Shown: piece by piece, positions 17,160-25,594 of the stretch
How positions within the stretch are numbered: position 1 is the stretch's first letter
Layout: the number at the start of each line of letters is the position of its first letter
Program-made: the position numbers and the translations under genes
NCBI RefSeq assembly: GCF_008923205.2
Contig: NZ_WBMS02000055.1
Span: forward strand, 1 to 51,641
Reading direction: 5' to 3'
DNA: 51,641 bases
Source: Actinomadura physcomitrii
Lineage (GTDB): Bacteria; Actinomycetota; Actinomycetes; Streptosporangiales; Streptosporangiaceae
Notes under the pieces: generated by a model
What the model was told of the DNA's origin: nothing
The model's database searches: none
What the model saw: only the letters and a program-made list of their open reading frames with translations

Positions 17160-17477
17160 CGCGCCGGGTTCGTCCCGCGGATCGCGTTCGCCACCGACGA
17201 CCACGTCGCCGTCCGGCGGCTCGTCGCGCACGGGCTCGCCGTCACCGCGCTGCCCGGCCTGGCGCTCGGGCTGCACCGCGAACCGGGGGCCGTCGTCCCG
17301 CCGGCGCCCGACCTCGGCAAGCGCCGCATCGCCGCGCTGGTGCCGGCGGGTCCGCGGCCGCCCGCGGTCGCCGCGCTGCTGGACGAGCTCGCCGCCACCG
17401 CGTCCGCCGCGCCCTCGGGCACGGCGGGTGACGCGGCGGGTGAGGCGGTCAGGCCAGGTGGCGGTGCAGGTCGGTGA
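17160..17477 (+). pseudogene. C-terminal remnant of a LysR regulator
   Basis: The plus strand reads GFVPRIAFATDDHVAVRRLVAHGLAVTALPGLAL, a standard stretch of the LysR effector domain, and runs to a stop at 17477. The helix-turn-helix and the first half of the effector domain are missing. The break point coincides with the break in the aminotransferase remnant on the other strand. The 3' end overlaps the IclR gene by 29 bases. It is probably non-functional. Confidence 0.7.
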
Positions 17478-18234
17478 GGCGCGTCGCCGCCTTCAGCACC
17501 GCCTCGGTCAGCTGCGGCATCCGGTCGTCGCCGAACCGCACCGACGGGCCCTGCAGCGCGACCGCCGCGAACGTGCGGCCCGCGCCGTCGCGGACCGGCG
17601 CCGCCACCGCGCGGACGCCGGCGAGCCGCTCCTCGTCGTTGACCGAGTAGCCGCGCTCGCGGATCCGCGCCAGCTCGGCCGCCAGTTCCGCGCGGGTGGT
17701 GAGCGTGGAGGGGGTGAACCGCCGGTACGGCTCCTCCATCGCGACCTGGTCGTCGTCGAAGGCCAGCAGCGTCTTGCCCATCGCGCAGGTGTGGATGGGG
17801 TTGCGGTCGCCGGGCGGCTGGTCGTAGCGCAGCGGGTGGGTGGAGGGCAGGTGCAGCAGCACCGCGACCTCGTCGCCGACGCGCACGCCGAGGCTGACCG
17901 CCTCGCCGGTCCCGTCGCGCAGCGCGGTCAGCTCCGGCTGCAGCAGCGTGGTGCCCATCCGCTCCAGCGCCAGCCGGCCGAGGATCGCGGTGGTCGGGCC
18001 GAGGAAGTACCGCTCGGTCCGCGCGTCGCGGCCGAGCATGCCGGTGGCGTGCAGCGCCTGCACGATGCGGTGCGCGGTGCTCACCGACAGCCCGAGCCGG
18101 TGCGCGATCTCGGTGGGGGTCTGCCGGTCGGCGTCCTCGAAGGTGCGCAGCACCGCCACCGACCGGTCCACGGTCTGCGTGCCCGGTCGCGGGCGGCGGC
18201 CGCCGGGCTCCGGCGTCGCGGGCACCGCGCTCAC
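17449..18234 (-). CDS. IclR family transcriptional regulator
   Basis: The 261-aa protein has an N-terminal winged helix: SVAVLRTFEDADRQTPTEIAHRLGLSVSTAHRIVQALHATGML. The IclR effector domain follows, with CAMGKTLLAF and RGYSVNDEERLAGVRAVAAPV. IclR proteins regulate catabolism of aromatics, acids or glyoxylate-related compounds. GTG 18234 overlaps the cupin stop as GTGA, so the two are co-translated. The P450 is divergent on the other side of a symmetric promoter region and may be a target. Confidence 0.92.
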   Translation of the reverse strand: MSAVPATPEPGGRRPRPGTQTVDRSVAVLRTFEDADRQTPTEIAHRLGLSVSTAHRIVQALHATGMLGRDARTERYFLGPTTAILGRLALERMGTTLLQPELTALRDGTGEAVSLGVRVGDEVAVLLHLPSTHPLRYDQPPGDRNPIHTCAMGKTLLAFDDDQVAMEEPYRRFTPSTLTTRAELAAELARIRERGYSVNDEERLAGVRAVAAPVRDGAGRTFAAVALQGPSVRFGDDRMPQLTEAVLKAATRLTDLHRHLA

Positions 18235-18683
18235 CCGTCCTGCGGCCGGGTGGCCCACAGGCTCGGCAGGTTGACCACGATGCCCTCCTGCGTGCTGCGG
18301 GCGATCACCACGACCGCCTCCTCGTCGCGGGACGGGTTCTCCTCGCGGTGCGGGACGTAGGGCGGGACGAACACGTAGTCGCCGGGCCCGGTCTGCACCC
18401 GGACCTCCCGCTCCCCCTCGGCGAACACGAACACCGGGTGCCCCGACACCACGTAGATCGCCGTCTCGGCCTCGCCGTGGTGGTGGTCGCCGGAACCGGT
18501 CGCCGGCGGGACGTGGGTGCGGCCCATCCACAGCCGCCGCGAGCCCACGGTCGTGCCGGAGATCGCCTCGAACCGCCGCATCCCCGAGGTCTGGGCGGTG
18601 CCCGTGCGCAGCTCGGTCCCCCGGATGTGCTCGATCCTCCCGTGCCAGGCAGCCGTTCCCCGCGTTTCGGTCTCGTCCGTCAC
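18231..18683 (-). CDS. Cupin domain protein
   Basis: The 150-aa protein has both cupin motifs: GDHHHGEAETAIYVVSGHPVF (metal-binding His cluster and Glu) and PGDYVFVPPYVPHRE (final His). Cupins are metal-dependent dioxygenases, isomerases or sensors, and this one is not assigned. GTG 18683 is chosen because GAGGA lies eight bases upstream, while the nearby ATG 18692 directly abuts it. It is co-transcribed with the IclR gene. Confidence 0.85.
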   Translation of the reverse strand: MTDETETRGTAAWHGRIEHIRGTELRTGTAQTSGMRRFEAISGTTVGSRRLWMGRTHVPPATGSGDHHHGEAETAIYVVSGHPVFVFAEGEREVRVQTGPGDYVFVPPYVPHREENPSRDEEAVVVIARSTQEGIVVNLPSLWATRPQDG

Positions 18684-18687
18684 GGGT

Positions 18688-18782
18688 CCCATCCTCGCAC
18701 CGGGCCGGCGCCCGCGCCGACCGGGGCCGCCGACCGGGGCCGCCGAGGGGGCCGCCCGCCCGCGCGGGCGTGCGAGGATGGG
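18688..18782. promoter_or_regulatory. Symmetric divergent promoter with a 13-bp inverted repeat over both ribosome sites
   Basis: CCCATCCTCGCAC (18688-18700) and its exact reverse complement (18770-18782) bracket the gap between the cupin and P450 genes. Each arm holds the GAGGA ribosome site of the adjacent gene, eight bases from a GTG. Between them, GACCGGGGCCGCC is repeated in tandem (18719-18744). The 69-base separation makes a local mRNA hairpin impossible because each transcript contains only one arm, so DNA binding by the IclR protein or coincidence are the options. Confidence 0.5.
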
Positions 18783-18786
18783 GCGC

Positions 18787-20133
18787 GTGGGATCCGCGAC
18801 GATGACCCCGGCCGCGACGATGACCCCCTCCGCGCGGGTGACCGCCCGGCACGGCGTCGGGTTCGCGATGAACCCGTGCGCGAGCCTGCTGCGGCTGTAC
18901 GCCGAGCACGGCCCGGTCGTGGCCGTCGGGACGCGCCGCCGGCCGTTCGTGCACCTGTTCGGCCCGGACGCCAACGCGTTCGTGTTCGCCAACTCCGGGC
19001 TGTTCCGCTGGCGGGAGGCGTTCGACCTGCTGGTGCCGGTGAACGGGGAGACCGCGCTGATCGTCAGCGACGGCGCCGACCACCGGCGGCGGCGCCGCCT
19101 GGTCCAGCCGGCGTTCCACCACCGCCGCGTCGACGGGTACGTCGCCCGCATCGCCGCCAACACCGGTGCGGCGCTGGCGTCCTGGACGCCCGGCCGGACG
19201 CTGGACGCCTACGCCGAGCTGCGCGGCGTCATCCGCCGCAGCACCGTGGAGGTGCTGTTCGGCGACCGGCTCGCCGCCGACGCCGAGGTCATCGGCCGCG
19301 GCCTGCAGGTCGCGCTGGCCGGCATCGACCGCAACTTCGTGGCGCAGATGATGCTGCGGGCGCTGCCCAACCCGTACTGGCGGCGCGTCACCGCCTCCCG
19401 CGCGGCGGTCGCGCGGCGGGTGGACGAGGAGGTCGAGCGGCGGCGCCGCGAGGGCGGCGAGCACGACGACGTGCTGGGCATGCTGATGGCGGCCCGCGAC
19501 GAGGGCGGCGCGGGCCTGACCCGCCAGGAGCTGCAGGACCAGGTCATCAGCCTGATCTCGGCCGGGTACGACACCACCAGCGCGGCGATGGCGTGGGCGG
19601 TGTACGCGCTGCTGGTGCATCCCGGGGCGGCCGAGCGGGCCCGCCGGGAGGTCGCCGAGGTGGTCGGCGACCGTCCGCCGCAGGCCGCCGACCTGCCGAA
19701 GCTGCCCTACCTGGACGGGGTGGTGCAGGAAACGCTGCGGCTGTTCCCGCCGGCGGTGCTGAGCGCCCGCGTCCCGGTGCGGGACTTCGCCTACGCCGGG
19801 CACCGGATCCCGGCGGGCGCGATGGTGCTGTACTCCCCCTACGTCACCCACCGGATGCCGCAGGTGTGGCCGCAGGCGGGGCGGTTCCGGCCCGAGCGCT
19901 GGATCCCGGGCTCGGACCTGCACCGCCCGACGACCCCGTCGACGTTCCTGCCGTTCGGCGGCGGGCCGCACCGCTGCATCGGCTCGACGCTGGCGACCGT
20001 GGAGATCAAGACGATGCTGGCGTGCCTGCTGCGCGGCCCGCGCCTGCGGCTGGTGTCGGCGGCGGTGACGCCGACCAGCGTCACCGCGATGCGGCCGCGC
20101 GGCGGCCTGCCCGTGCGGGTCCTGCCGGCCTGA
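18787..20133 (+). CDS. Cytochrome P450
   Basis: The 448-aa P450 has the I-helix oxygen-binding motif AGYDTTS at 259-265, the K-helix ETLRLFP, the meander with PERW, and the heme loop FGGGPHRCIG with ligand Cys397. It is soluble and needs a ferredoxin or other redox partner not found in the window. GTG 18787 has GAGGA eight bases upstream, mirroring the cupin gene. ATG codons at 18778, 18802 and 18820 are in frame, so the start is uncertain by up to 11 residues. It may be controlled by the IclR protein. The substrate is unknown. Confidence 0.93.
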   Translation: MGSATMTPAATMTPSARVTARHGVGFAMNPCASLLRLYAEHGPVVAVGTRRRPFVHLFGPDANAFVFANSGLFRWREAFDLLVPVNGETALIVSDGADHRRRRRLVQPAFHHRRVDGYVARIAANTGAALASWTPGRTLDAYAELRGVIRRSTVEVLFGDRLAADAEVIGRGLQVALAGIDRNFVAQMMLRALPNPYWRRVTASRAAVARRVDEEVERRRREGGEHDDVLGMLMAARDEGGAGLTRQELQDQVISLISAGYDTTSAAMAWAVYALLVHPGAAERARREVAEVVGDRPPQAADLPKLPYLDGVVQETLRLFPPAVLSARVPVRDFAYAGHRIPAGAMVLYSPYVTHRMPQVWPQAGRFRPERWIPGSDLHRPTTPSTFLPFGGGPHRCIGSTLATVEIKTMLACLLRGPRLRLVSAAVTPTSVTAMRPRGGLPVRVLPA

Positions 20134-20157
20134 CCCGCGCCGCGCCGCCGCCCCCGG

Positions 20158-20529
20158 CTACTGGCTGCGCAGGCAGACGCAGAACGGGTGCCCGGCGGGG
20201 TCGGTCAGCACCCGCCAGCGGTCGCCGCCCGGCTGGAAGCCGGGCCTGGCGCCGCCGAGCTCGGTGACCCGCGCCTCGGCCTTGTCGAGGTCGTCGACGT
20301 AGAAGTCGAGGTGGTACTGCTGGGGGCGCTCGCCGGTCGGCCAGGTCGGCGCCTTGTGGCCGGAGACGCCCTGGAAGTAGAGGTTCTGCCCGCCCGGCAG
20401 GGCGGCGGCCGCCGCCTCGGGGGTGTCGAAGGTAACCTCGCCGCCGGTGAGCGCCGCGTAGAACGCCGAGAGCTTCGGCGGTTCGGGGCAGTCGATGTTG
20501 ACGGCGATGAACTCGGCGATACCGGTCAT
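20158..20529 (-). CDS. VOC (glyoxalase/bleomycin-resistance) family protein
   Basis: The 123-aa protein has the paired beta-alpha-beta-beta-beta modules of the VOC fold: IAVNIDCPEPPKLSAFYAALTGGE in the first half and YHLDFYVDDLDKAEARVTELGG with DPAGHPFCVC in the second. Members are metalloenzymes or small-molecule-binding proteins, and this one is unassigned. It is convergent with the P450 and has ATG 20529 with AAGGAG in its upstream region. No operon partner is present. Confidence 0.88.
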   Translation of the reverse strand: MTGIAEFIAVNIDCPEPPKLSAFYAALTGGEVTFDTPEAAAAALPGGQNLYFQGVSGHKAPTWPTGERPQQYHLDFYVDDLDKAEARVTELGGARPGFQPGGDRWRVLTDPAGHPFCVCLRSQ

Positions 20530-20691
20530 GTATGTGCTCCTTGGTCGTTCTCGGTCGATGCGTCACAGCCTTCCAGGAGAGACTGACATCTTCTGTCAGG
20601 TACCGCGGAGAAGATCGTCCGCGGCGGCCGGGGACGCGCCGAAACCCCTTTGCGGCATCGCCTGCCGCGGTGCTTTGATCGCGCGGTGTTC

Positions 20692-21538
20692 ATGACGGCC
20701 TTCCTACGCGAGTTCAGGACGTGGAACCGGACCTGCGACTTCGACGACCCCGTCCTGCGCGACGCCTACGCGGCGATAGGCGCCGCGACGACACCGGCGC
20801 GGTTCGAGGCGGCGTTCCTGGTGCTGCTGCGCAGCGACGACACCGTCGCGATCGGTGCCGCGCTGGACTTCTACGACCGGGCGCAGGCGACCAGCCGGTT
20901 CGGCGAGGACATGTGCCGCGGGCCGCGCTTCTACGCCCCACCGCGCCCGCCTCGAACGTTTCGTCGCTTCGTGGACGCAGGACCGTCCGCCCTTGGCCGT
21001 CCAGGAGGCGCTGTCGGAGGGCCGGCACAGCCTGCACTGGACCGGCCACGAACTCGACGCCCCGAGGCTGCGCGAGGCGCACCGGCAGCTGCGCTCGCCC
21101 ACCAGAGAGGCGGCCCACCGCGAGGCGTTCCGCACCCTGCTGCACAGCGGCCGGACCGCGGCGGTCGGGATCGCCCTGGACCATTTCACCATGCCCGACG
21201 GCCTGTCCCGCTTCGGCCTGGACGGTGAGCGCTACACCGCCGACGTCCTGAGGCTCGCCCGCCACCTGCTGGGCCTGCCGCCGGGCGACGACGGCGCGGT
21301 GCACGCCAGCGCCTTGGAGGTGCTCGCGGAGCCCGCCGACGCCCCGCTGATCGCCGACACCCTGCTCGGCACACCCGCGCTGACCAGCGCCGTGCACGCC
21401 GCCGGACGCATGACGGCCGCGGCGTGCCCGCTCATGGCGGACCACCCCGCGCGGCGCCGGTGCGGCCCGGCGAAGCGACGACCCGCGCGCGGCCGGCGGC
21501 GCGGGCGAGGGGCGGGCGCGGGCGGGGTGATCCGCTGA
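20692..21538 (+). pseudogene. Repeat-type (HEAT-like) protein, frameshifted
   Basis: Two overlapping frames carry one protein. The first (ATG 20692) reads MTAFLREFRTWNRTC and a unit ending DFYDRAQATSRFG. The second continues RARLERFVASW with a matching unit, IALDHFTMPDGLSRFG. Removing one C from the CCCC run at 20936-20939 joins them in frame as FYAHRARLERF. Helical repeats of this kind suggest a HEAT-like scaffold, but I recognise no named family. The Arg/Gly-rich last 35 residues may be read-through after further damage. It may be a true mutation or a base-calling error. Confidence 0.6.
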
Positions 21539-21560
21539 TGAGGGACGCGGTCGGGGCGGG

Positions 21561-22031
21561 TCAGTCGGCGGGGGCGAGGCGGGCGGGGAAGCCGCCGGTG
21601 GCGATGGGGCCCCAGCGGTCGATGGTGACGCGGATGAGGGACTTGTCCTGGCGGCGCATCGCCTCGCGGTACTCCTCCCAGTCGGGGTGCTCGCCGGCGA
21701 TGCACCGGTAGTAGTCGACCAGGGCGTCGGCGGCCTCGGGCATGTCGAGGACCTCGGCGGTCCCGTCGACCTGCACGTAGGGGCCGTTCCAGTCGTCGGA
21801 CAGCACGCACAGCGACACCCGCGCGTCGCGGCGGGCGTTGCGGGCCTTGGCGCGCTCGGGGTAGGTGGACACCACCAGGCGCCCTTCGCCGTCGACGCCG
21901 CAGGTGACCGGCGACAGCTGCGGGCGGCCGTCGGAGCGGGCGGTGGCGATCAGGGCGCGGTGCCGGGGCCGCAGGAACTCCAGCAGTTCGGAGCGTTCGA
22001 CGCGGTTCGCGGTGGCGATCGAAGGAGCCAT
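21561..22031 (-). CDS. PPOX-class F420-dependent oxidoreductase
   Basis: The 156-aa protein has the split beta-barrel of the pyridoxamine oxidase superfamily: LEFLRPRHRALIATARSDGRPQLSPVTCGVD at the start and YYRCIAGEHPDWEEYREAM in the later part, a pattern of actinobacterial F420-dependent members. Such proteins reduce substrates using F420H2 or act as heme/flavin proteins. ATG 22031 is clear. It is divergent from an SDR gene across 102 bases. Confidence 0.88.
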   Translation of the reverse strand: MAPSIATANRVERSELLEFLRPRHRALIATARSDGRPQLSPVTCGVDGEGRLVVSTYPERAKARNARRDARVSLCVLSDDWNGPYVQVDGTAEVLDMPEAADALVDYYRCIAGEHPDWEEYREAMRRQDKSLIRVTIDRWGPIATGGFPARLAPAD

Positions 22032-22133
22032 GGTCCCACCTTAGGGACGGCGCGGCGGGCGCCCGCCGCCGCCCCGCGCGATGATCGCCGGGCGGTCCTC
22101 AGGGCTTCGGCGCCCCCCGTTAGGCTCTCGTAC

Positions 22134-22919
22134 ATGATCGATCAGACGGCGTCGTACCTGTCCGGGCTGTTCTCGCTGGCCGGCCGGACGGCGGTGGTGA
22201 CCGGCGGCAGCTCGGGGATCGGGCGGGCGATCGCGGTGGCGCTGGCGCGGGCGGGCGCGTCGGTCGTGGTGGTGGCGCGCCGCGAGGCCGAGCTCGCCGG
22301 CACCGTCGGCGAGCTGGAGGCGCACGGGTGCCGGGCGGCGTGGGTCAGCGCCGACCTGGCCTCCCGCGCCGGCGTCGCCGCCGCCGCGCGCGCCGCGGTG
22401 GAGCCGTTCGGGGAGCCGGACGTGCTGGTCAACGCCGCCGGGATCAACCTGCGGCCGCCGATGGACGAGCTCGGCGAGGACGTGTGGGACGCGACGATGG
22501 CGGTGAACCTGGACGCCCCGTTCCTGCTCGGGCAGCGGTTCGGGCCGGGAATGGCCGAACGCGGCTACGGGCGGCTGATCCACATCGCCTCGCAGCAGGC
22601 GTTCCGCGCGTTCGTCACCAGCGGCGCCTACGGGGTGTCCAAGGCGGGGCTGGTCGCGCTGGCCCGCTCGCAGGCGGAGGCGTGGTCGGCGCGCGGCGTC
22701 ACCGCCAACACCCTGGTCCCCGGTTTCGTGCTGACGCCGCTGAACGCGCGGCTGCAGGACGACCCGGCGCGGGTGCGGGCGCTCGCCGCGCGCACGATGA
22801 CCGGCCGCAACGGCCTGGCCGAGGACTTCGCGGGCGCGGCGGTGTTCCTGGCCTCCCCGTCGGCGTCCTACGTCACCGGGCAGGCGATCTTCGTGGACGG
22901 CGGCTTCTCCGTCCACTGA
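22134..22919 (+). CDS. SDR oxidoreductase (gluconate/keto-acid 5-dehydrogenase-like)
   Basis: The 261-aa classical SDR has TGGSSGIG (NAD(P) loop), NAAG, IASQQAF for the catalytic Ser, YGVSK for Tyr/Lys, and a C-terminal YVTGQAIFVDGGFSVH. Overall it resembles gluconate 5-dehydrogenase and 2-deoxygluconate dehydrogenase types, which act on sugar acids. TAGGCT at 22121-22126 lies seven bases before ATG 22134, so the mRNA is probably leaderless. The substrate is a guess from family likeness. Confidence 0.88.
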   Translation: MIDQTASYLSGLFSLAGRTAVVTGGSSGIGRAIAVALARAGASVVVVARREAELAGTVGELEAHGCRAAWVSADLASRAGVAAAARAAVEPFGEPDVLVNAAGINLRPPMDELGEDVWDATMAVNLDAPFLLGQRFGPGMAERGYGRLIHIASQQAFRAFVTSGAYGVSKAGLVALARSQAEAWSARGVTANTLVPGFVLTPLNARLQDDPARVRALAARTMTGRNGLAEDFAGAAVFLASPSASYVTGQAIFVDGGFSVH

Positions 22920-22941
22920 CCCGCCCCCGGGCGCGGGCGGG

Positions 22942-23121
22942 TCAGCCCCACAGGCCGGTGGCCCGGACGGCGCCGGCCGCGGCGGCGGCCATGACGCCGC
23001 CGTGCCCGCCGCAGGTCACCACGGCGCCGCGGCCGGCGAGCAGCCGCCCGGTCTCGTGCGCGCGGTTCCGGTCGCGTCCGGTGCACTCGGCCGGGCCGCA
23101 CACCGCCACCTGGACGGCCAC
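22942..23121 (-). pseudogene. N-terminal fragment of a SLOG/LOG-like (TIGR00725-type) protein
   Basis: A 59-codon frame starts at GTG 23121, seven bases after the pterin dehydratase stop. It reads MAVQVAVCGPAEC, then GRLLAGRGAVVTCGGHGGVM, the nucleotide-binding opening of SLOG-domain proteins. The normal proteins are about 150-180 aa, but here a stop comes right after the first helix at 22942, next to the convergent SDR 3' end. The remaining Rossmann half is gone, so it is probably a truncated gene. Confidence 0.55.
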
Positions 23122-23127
23122 GGCGCG

Positions 23128-23427
23128 TTACCGGGCGCCGTGCCGGCCGGCGACCCGGTCGATCACGGCGGCGAGGTCGAAGTCCTTGCCGGTCAGGCCG
23201 CCGGCGCTGTGGGTGGTCAGCGCGAACCTCAGCGTCCGCCACCGGATGTCGATGTCGGGGTGGTGGCCGGCGTCCTCGGCGGCGCGGGCGACCTCGTCCA
23301 CCACCGCGATGCCCGCCAGGAACGAGGGCGCCTGCACCTCCCGGCGGATCTCGTCGCCGTTCCTGGTCCATCCGGGCAGGTCGCGCAGGCGGTCGGCGAC
23401 GGCGGCGTCGTCGAGCGTGTCGGCCAT
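23128..23427 (-). CDS. 4a-hydroxytetrahydrobiopterin dehydratase (PCD/DCoH)
   Basis: The 99-aa protein covers the complete small family. The active-site histidines sit in AGHHPDIDIRW (about residues 53-63), and the C-terminal LTTHSAGGLTGKDFDLAAVID is characteristic. It recycles the pterin cofactor of aromatic amino acid hydroxylases, or protects against carbinolamine by-products. No hydroxylase gene is in the window. ATG 23427 is preceded by GGAAGG on its strand. Confidence 0.95.
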   Translation of the reverse strand: MADTLDDAAVADRLRDLPGWTRNGDEIRREVQAPSFLAGIAVVDEVARAAEDAGHHPDIDIRWRTLRFALTTHSAGGLTGKDFDLAAVIDRVAGRHGAR

Positions 23428-23501
23428 CGTGGTCCCTTCCTCGTCCGTCGGGCGCTGCGGTCTGCTGTCCCGAGTACATCACGGCCGCCTCCCGGAACGG
23501 G

Positions 23502-25577
23502 TCACATGGTCGCGCCGGACGACAGGTCGTACAGGGTCGTGCCGCCGACGGAGACGGCCGTGAACGTCGCCGCGACCCACGCGCTGATCTTCTGCGCGTC
23601 GTCGCTGCCGCTGCCGCCGCCACGGCCCGTCATCGTCCCGCCTCCGCCGACGAAGTAGTGGATCTTGCCCTGGCGGACGAGGCGCTGGAATCGCGCGAGG
23701 GTCGGCGCGGGGTCGGTGCCGTTGAACCCGCCGACCGCCATGACCGGCTCGCCGGTCGCGAGCTGGTAGCCGGCGGCGGTGTTGGACCCGACGGCCGCGG
23801 CCGCCCAGGTGTAGGAGCCGGCTCCGGCCTTGAGCGCGGCGGTGGCCTGCGCGCTCGGCGTCGCGGCGGTCAGCAGCCCGCCGGGGCCGCCGCCCGCGCC
23901 GCCGGGGCGGCCGCCGCCGAACCCGCCGCCCGGCGCCCCTTGCCGTGCGGCGCCCGGAACCCCGCCTGGGCCGCCGGGCTGCGCACCGCCCTGCGGCGGC
24001 GCGAGACCCCGGCCGCGGTTCCAGCCGCCCCCGGCCCGGCCGGGCCCGCCGCCCGGCCCGCCGCGTCCGGGACCGAACCCGCCGGACGCGGCGGGACCGG
24101 CGGTGACGATCGACCCCGAGTGCGGGGTGGCGGCCGTGTCGAGTGCGTACGCGGCGGGGCCGGCCAGCGACGCGGCGACGGCCGGCACCAGCACGGCGGC
24201 CAGCAGCGGGCCGCGCAGCAGCCGGACGCCGGCCAGCGCGGCGCCCGCGAGCAGCCCCACGACGACGATCACCGGGCCGAGCCAGGAGTGCCAGCCGGGG
24301 CTGCGGCCCAGCAGCACGTAGGCCCACACGGCGGTGACGGCGACCGTCACCGACAGGAACGCCGCGCCCTCGGTGGTGCGGCGCCGCTCCCACAGCAGCG
24401 CGGCGCCGATGCCGGTGAGCGCGGCGACGGCGGGCGCCAGCGCCACGGTGTAGTACTCGTGGAAGATCCCCTGCATCTCGCTGAAGACGGCGCCGGTGAG
24501 CAGCAGCCAGCCGCCCCACACCAGCAGCGCGGCGCGGGCGGGGTCGGTGCGGGGCGCGCGGCGGGTGGCCCACAGCCCGGCGGCCAGCAGGACCAGCGCG
24601 GCGGGCAGCAGCCAGGAGATCTGGCCGCCGATCGCGGCGCCGAACATCCGCCCGATCCCGGCGTCCTGGTTGAGGTTGCCCAGGCCGCCGGTCTCCTCGC
24701 CGTTGAGGCGGCCGATGCCGTTGTAGCCGAGGGCCAGTTCCAGGACGGAGTCGTGCTGGGATCCGCCGATGTAGGGGCGGGACGAGGCGGGCACCAGCGC
24801 GACGGCCAGCACCCACCAGCCCGCGGACGCCACCAGCGCGGCGCCGGCCGGCACCAGCTGCCACAGCCGCCGCCGCACCGGCGCGGGCGCGGTGACCAGG
24901 TACACCAGCGCGAGCACCGGCACGACCAGGAACGCCTGCAGCATCTTGGCCAGGAACCCGGTGCCGACGCAGGCGCCGGCCACCACCAGCCAGCGGGTGC
25001 TCGCGTTCTCCTGGGCGCGCAGTGCGGCGTAGGCGCCGGCGGTCAGCAGCAGCACCAGCAGCGCGTCGGGGTTGTTGAACCGGAACATCAGCACCGCGAC
25101 CGGGGTGAGGGCCAGCGACGCCCCGGCCAGCAGCCCCGCCCAGGCGGGGAACCGGCGGCGGACCGCGGCGTACAGGGTCGCGACGGTGGCGACGCCCATC
25201 AGCGCCTGCGGCACCAGGATGCTCCAGGCGTTCACCCCGAAGATCCGTGCGGCGATCTCCATGGGCCACAGCGCGGCGGGCGTCTTGTCGACGGTGATGG
25301 CGTTGGCGGCGTCGGAGGAGCCGAAGAAGAACGCCTTCCAGCTGGTGGCGCCGGCCTGGACGGCGGCGGAGTAGAACGCGTTGGCCCATCCGGACGCGCC
25401 GAGGCCCCACAGGTACAGCACGGCGGTCGCGGCGAGCAGGGCCAGCAGCGCGGGCCGCGCCCACGCGGGGTCGCGGCCGGGGCCGCGCCACAGGCGGCGC
25501 AGGAGCCGGCGGGGACGGCCTCCCCACCCGCCCGGGGTGCGGCGGGCGGGCGGGGAGGCCTGGATCGTGGAGGTCAT
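23502..25577 (-). CDS. GT39/ArnT-like membrane glycosyltransferase, copy 2
   Basis: The 691-aa protein begins with a short cytoplasmic tail, then about eleven membrane helices of the GT-C type. The early loop contains ITVDKTPAALWPME, with the catalytic-type Asp of ArnT/PMT enzymes, and FNNPDALLVLLL follows. After the helices comes a roughly 90-residue Gly/Pro-rich linker (PGGVPGAARQGAPGGGFGGG), then a small globular domain ending TLYDLSSGATM, outside the membrane. It should transfer a sugar from polyprenyl phosphate on the outer face. It is a clear paralogue of the adjacent upstream gene, 17 bases away. Acceptor unknown. Confidence 0.87.
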   Translation of the reverse strand: MTSTIQASPPARRTPGGWGGRPRRLLRRLWRGPGRDPAWARPALLALLAATAVLYLWGLGASGWANAFYSAAVQAGATSWKAFFFGSSDAANAITVDKTPAALWPMEIAARIFGVNAWSILVPQALMGVATVATLYAAVRRRFPAWAGLLAGASLALTPVAVLMFRFNNPDALLVLLLTAGAYAALRAQENASTRWLVVAGACVGTGFLAKMLQAFLVVPVLALVYLVTAPAPVRRRLWQLVPAGAALVASAGWWVLAVALVPASSRPYIGGSQHDSVLELALGYNGIGRLNGEETGGLGNLNQDAGIGRMFGAAIGGQISWLLPAALVLLAAGLWATRRAPRTDPARAALLVWGGWLLLTGAVFSEMQGIFHEYYTVALAPAVAALTGIGAALLWERRRTTEGAAFLSVTVAVTAVWAYVLLGRSPGWHSWLGPVIVVVGLLAGAALAGVRLLRGPLLAAVLVPAVAASLAGPAAYALDTAATPHSGSIVTAGPAASGGFGPGRGGPGGGPGRAGGGWNRGRGLAPPQGGAQPGGPGGVPGAARQGAPGGGFGGGRPGGAGGGPGGLLTAATPSAQATAALKAGAGSYTWAAAAVGSNTAAGYQLATGEPVMAVGGFNGTDPAPTLARFQRLVRQGKIHYFVGGGGTMTGRGGGSGSDDAQKISAWVAATFTAVSVGGTTLYDLSSGATM

Positions 25578-25594
25578 CGTGGATATCCCAGGGG

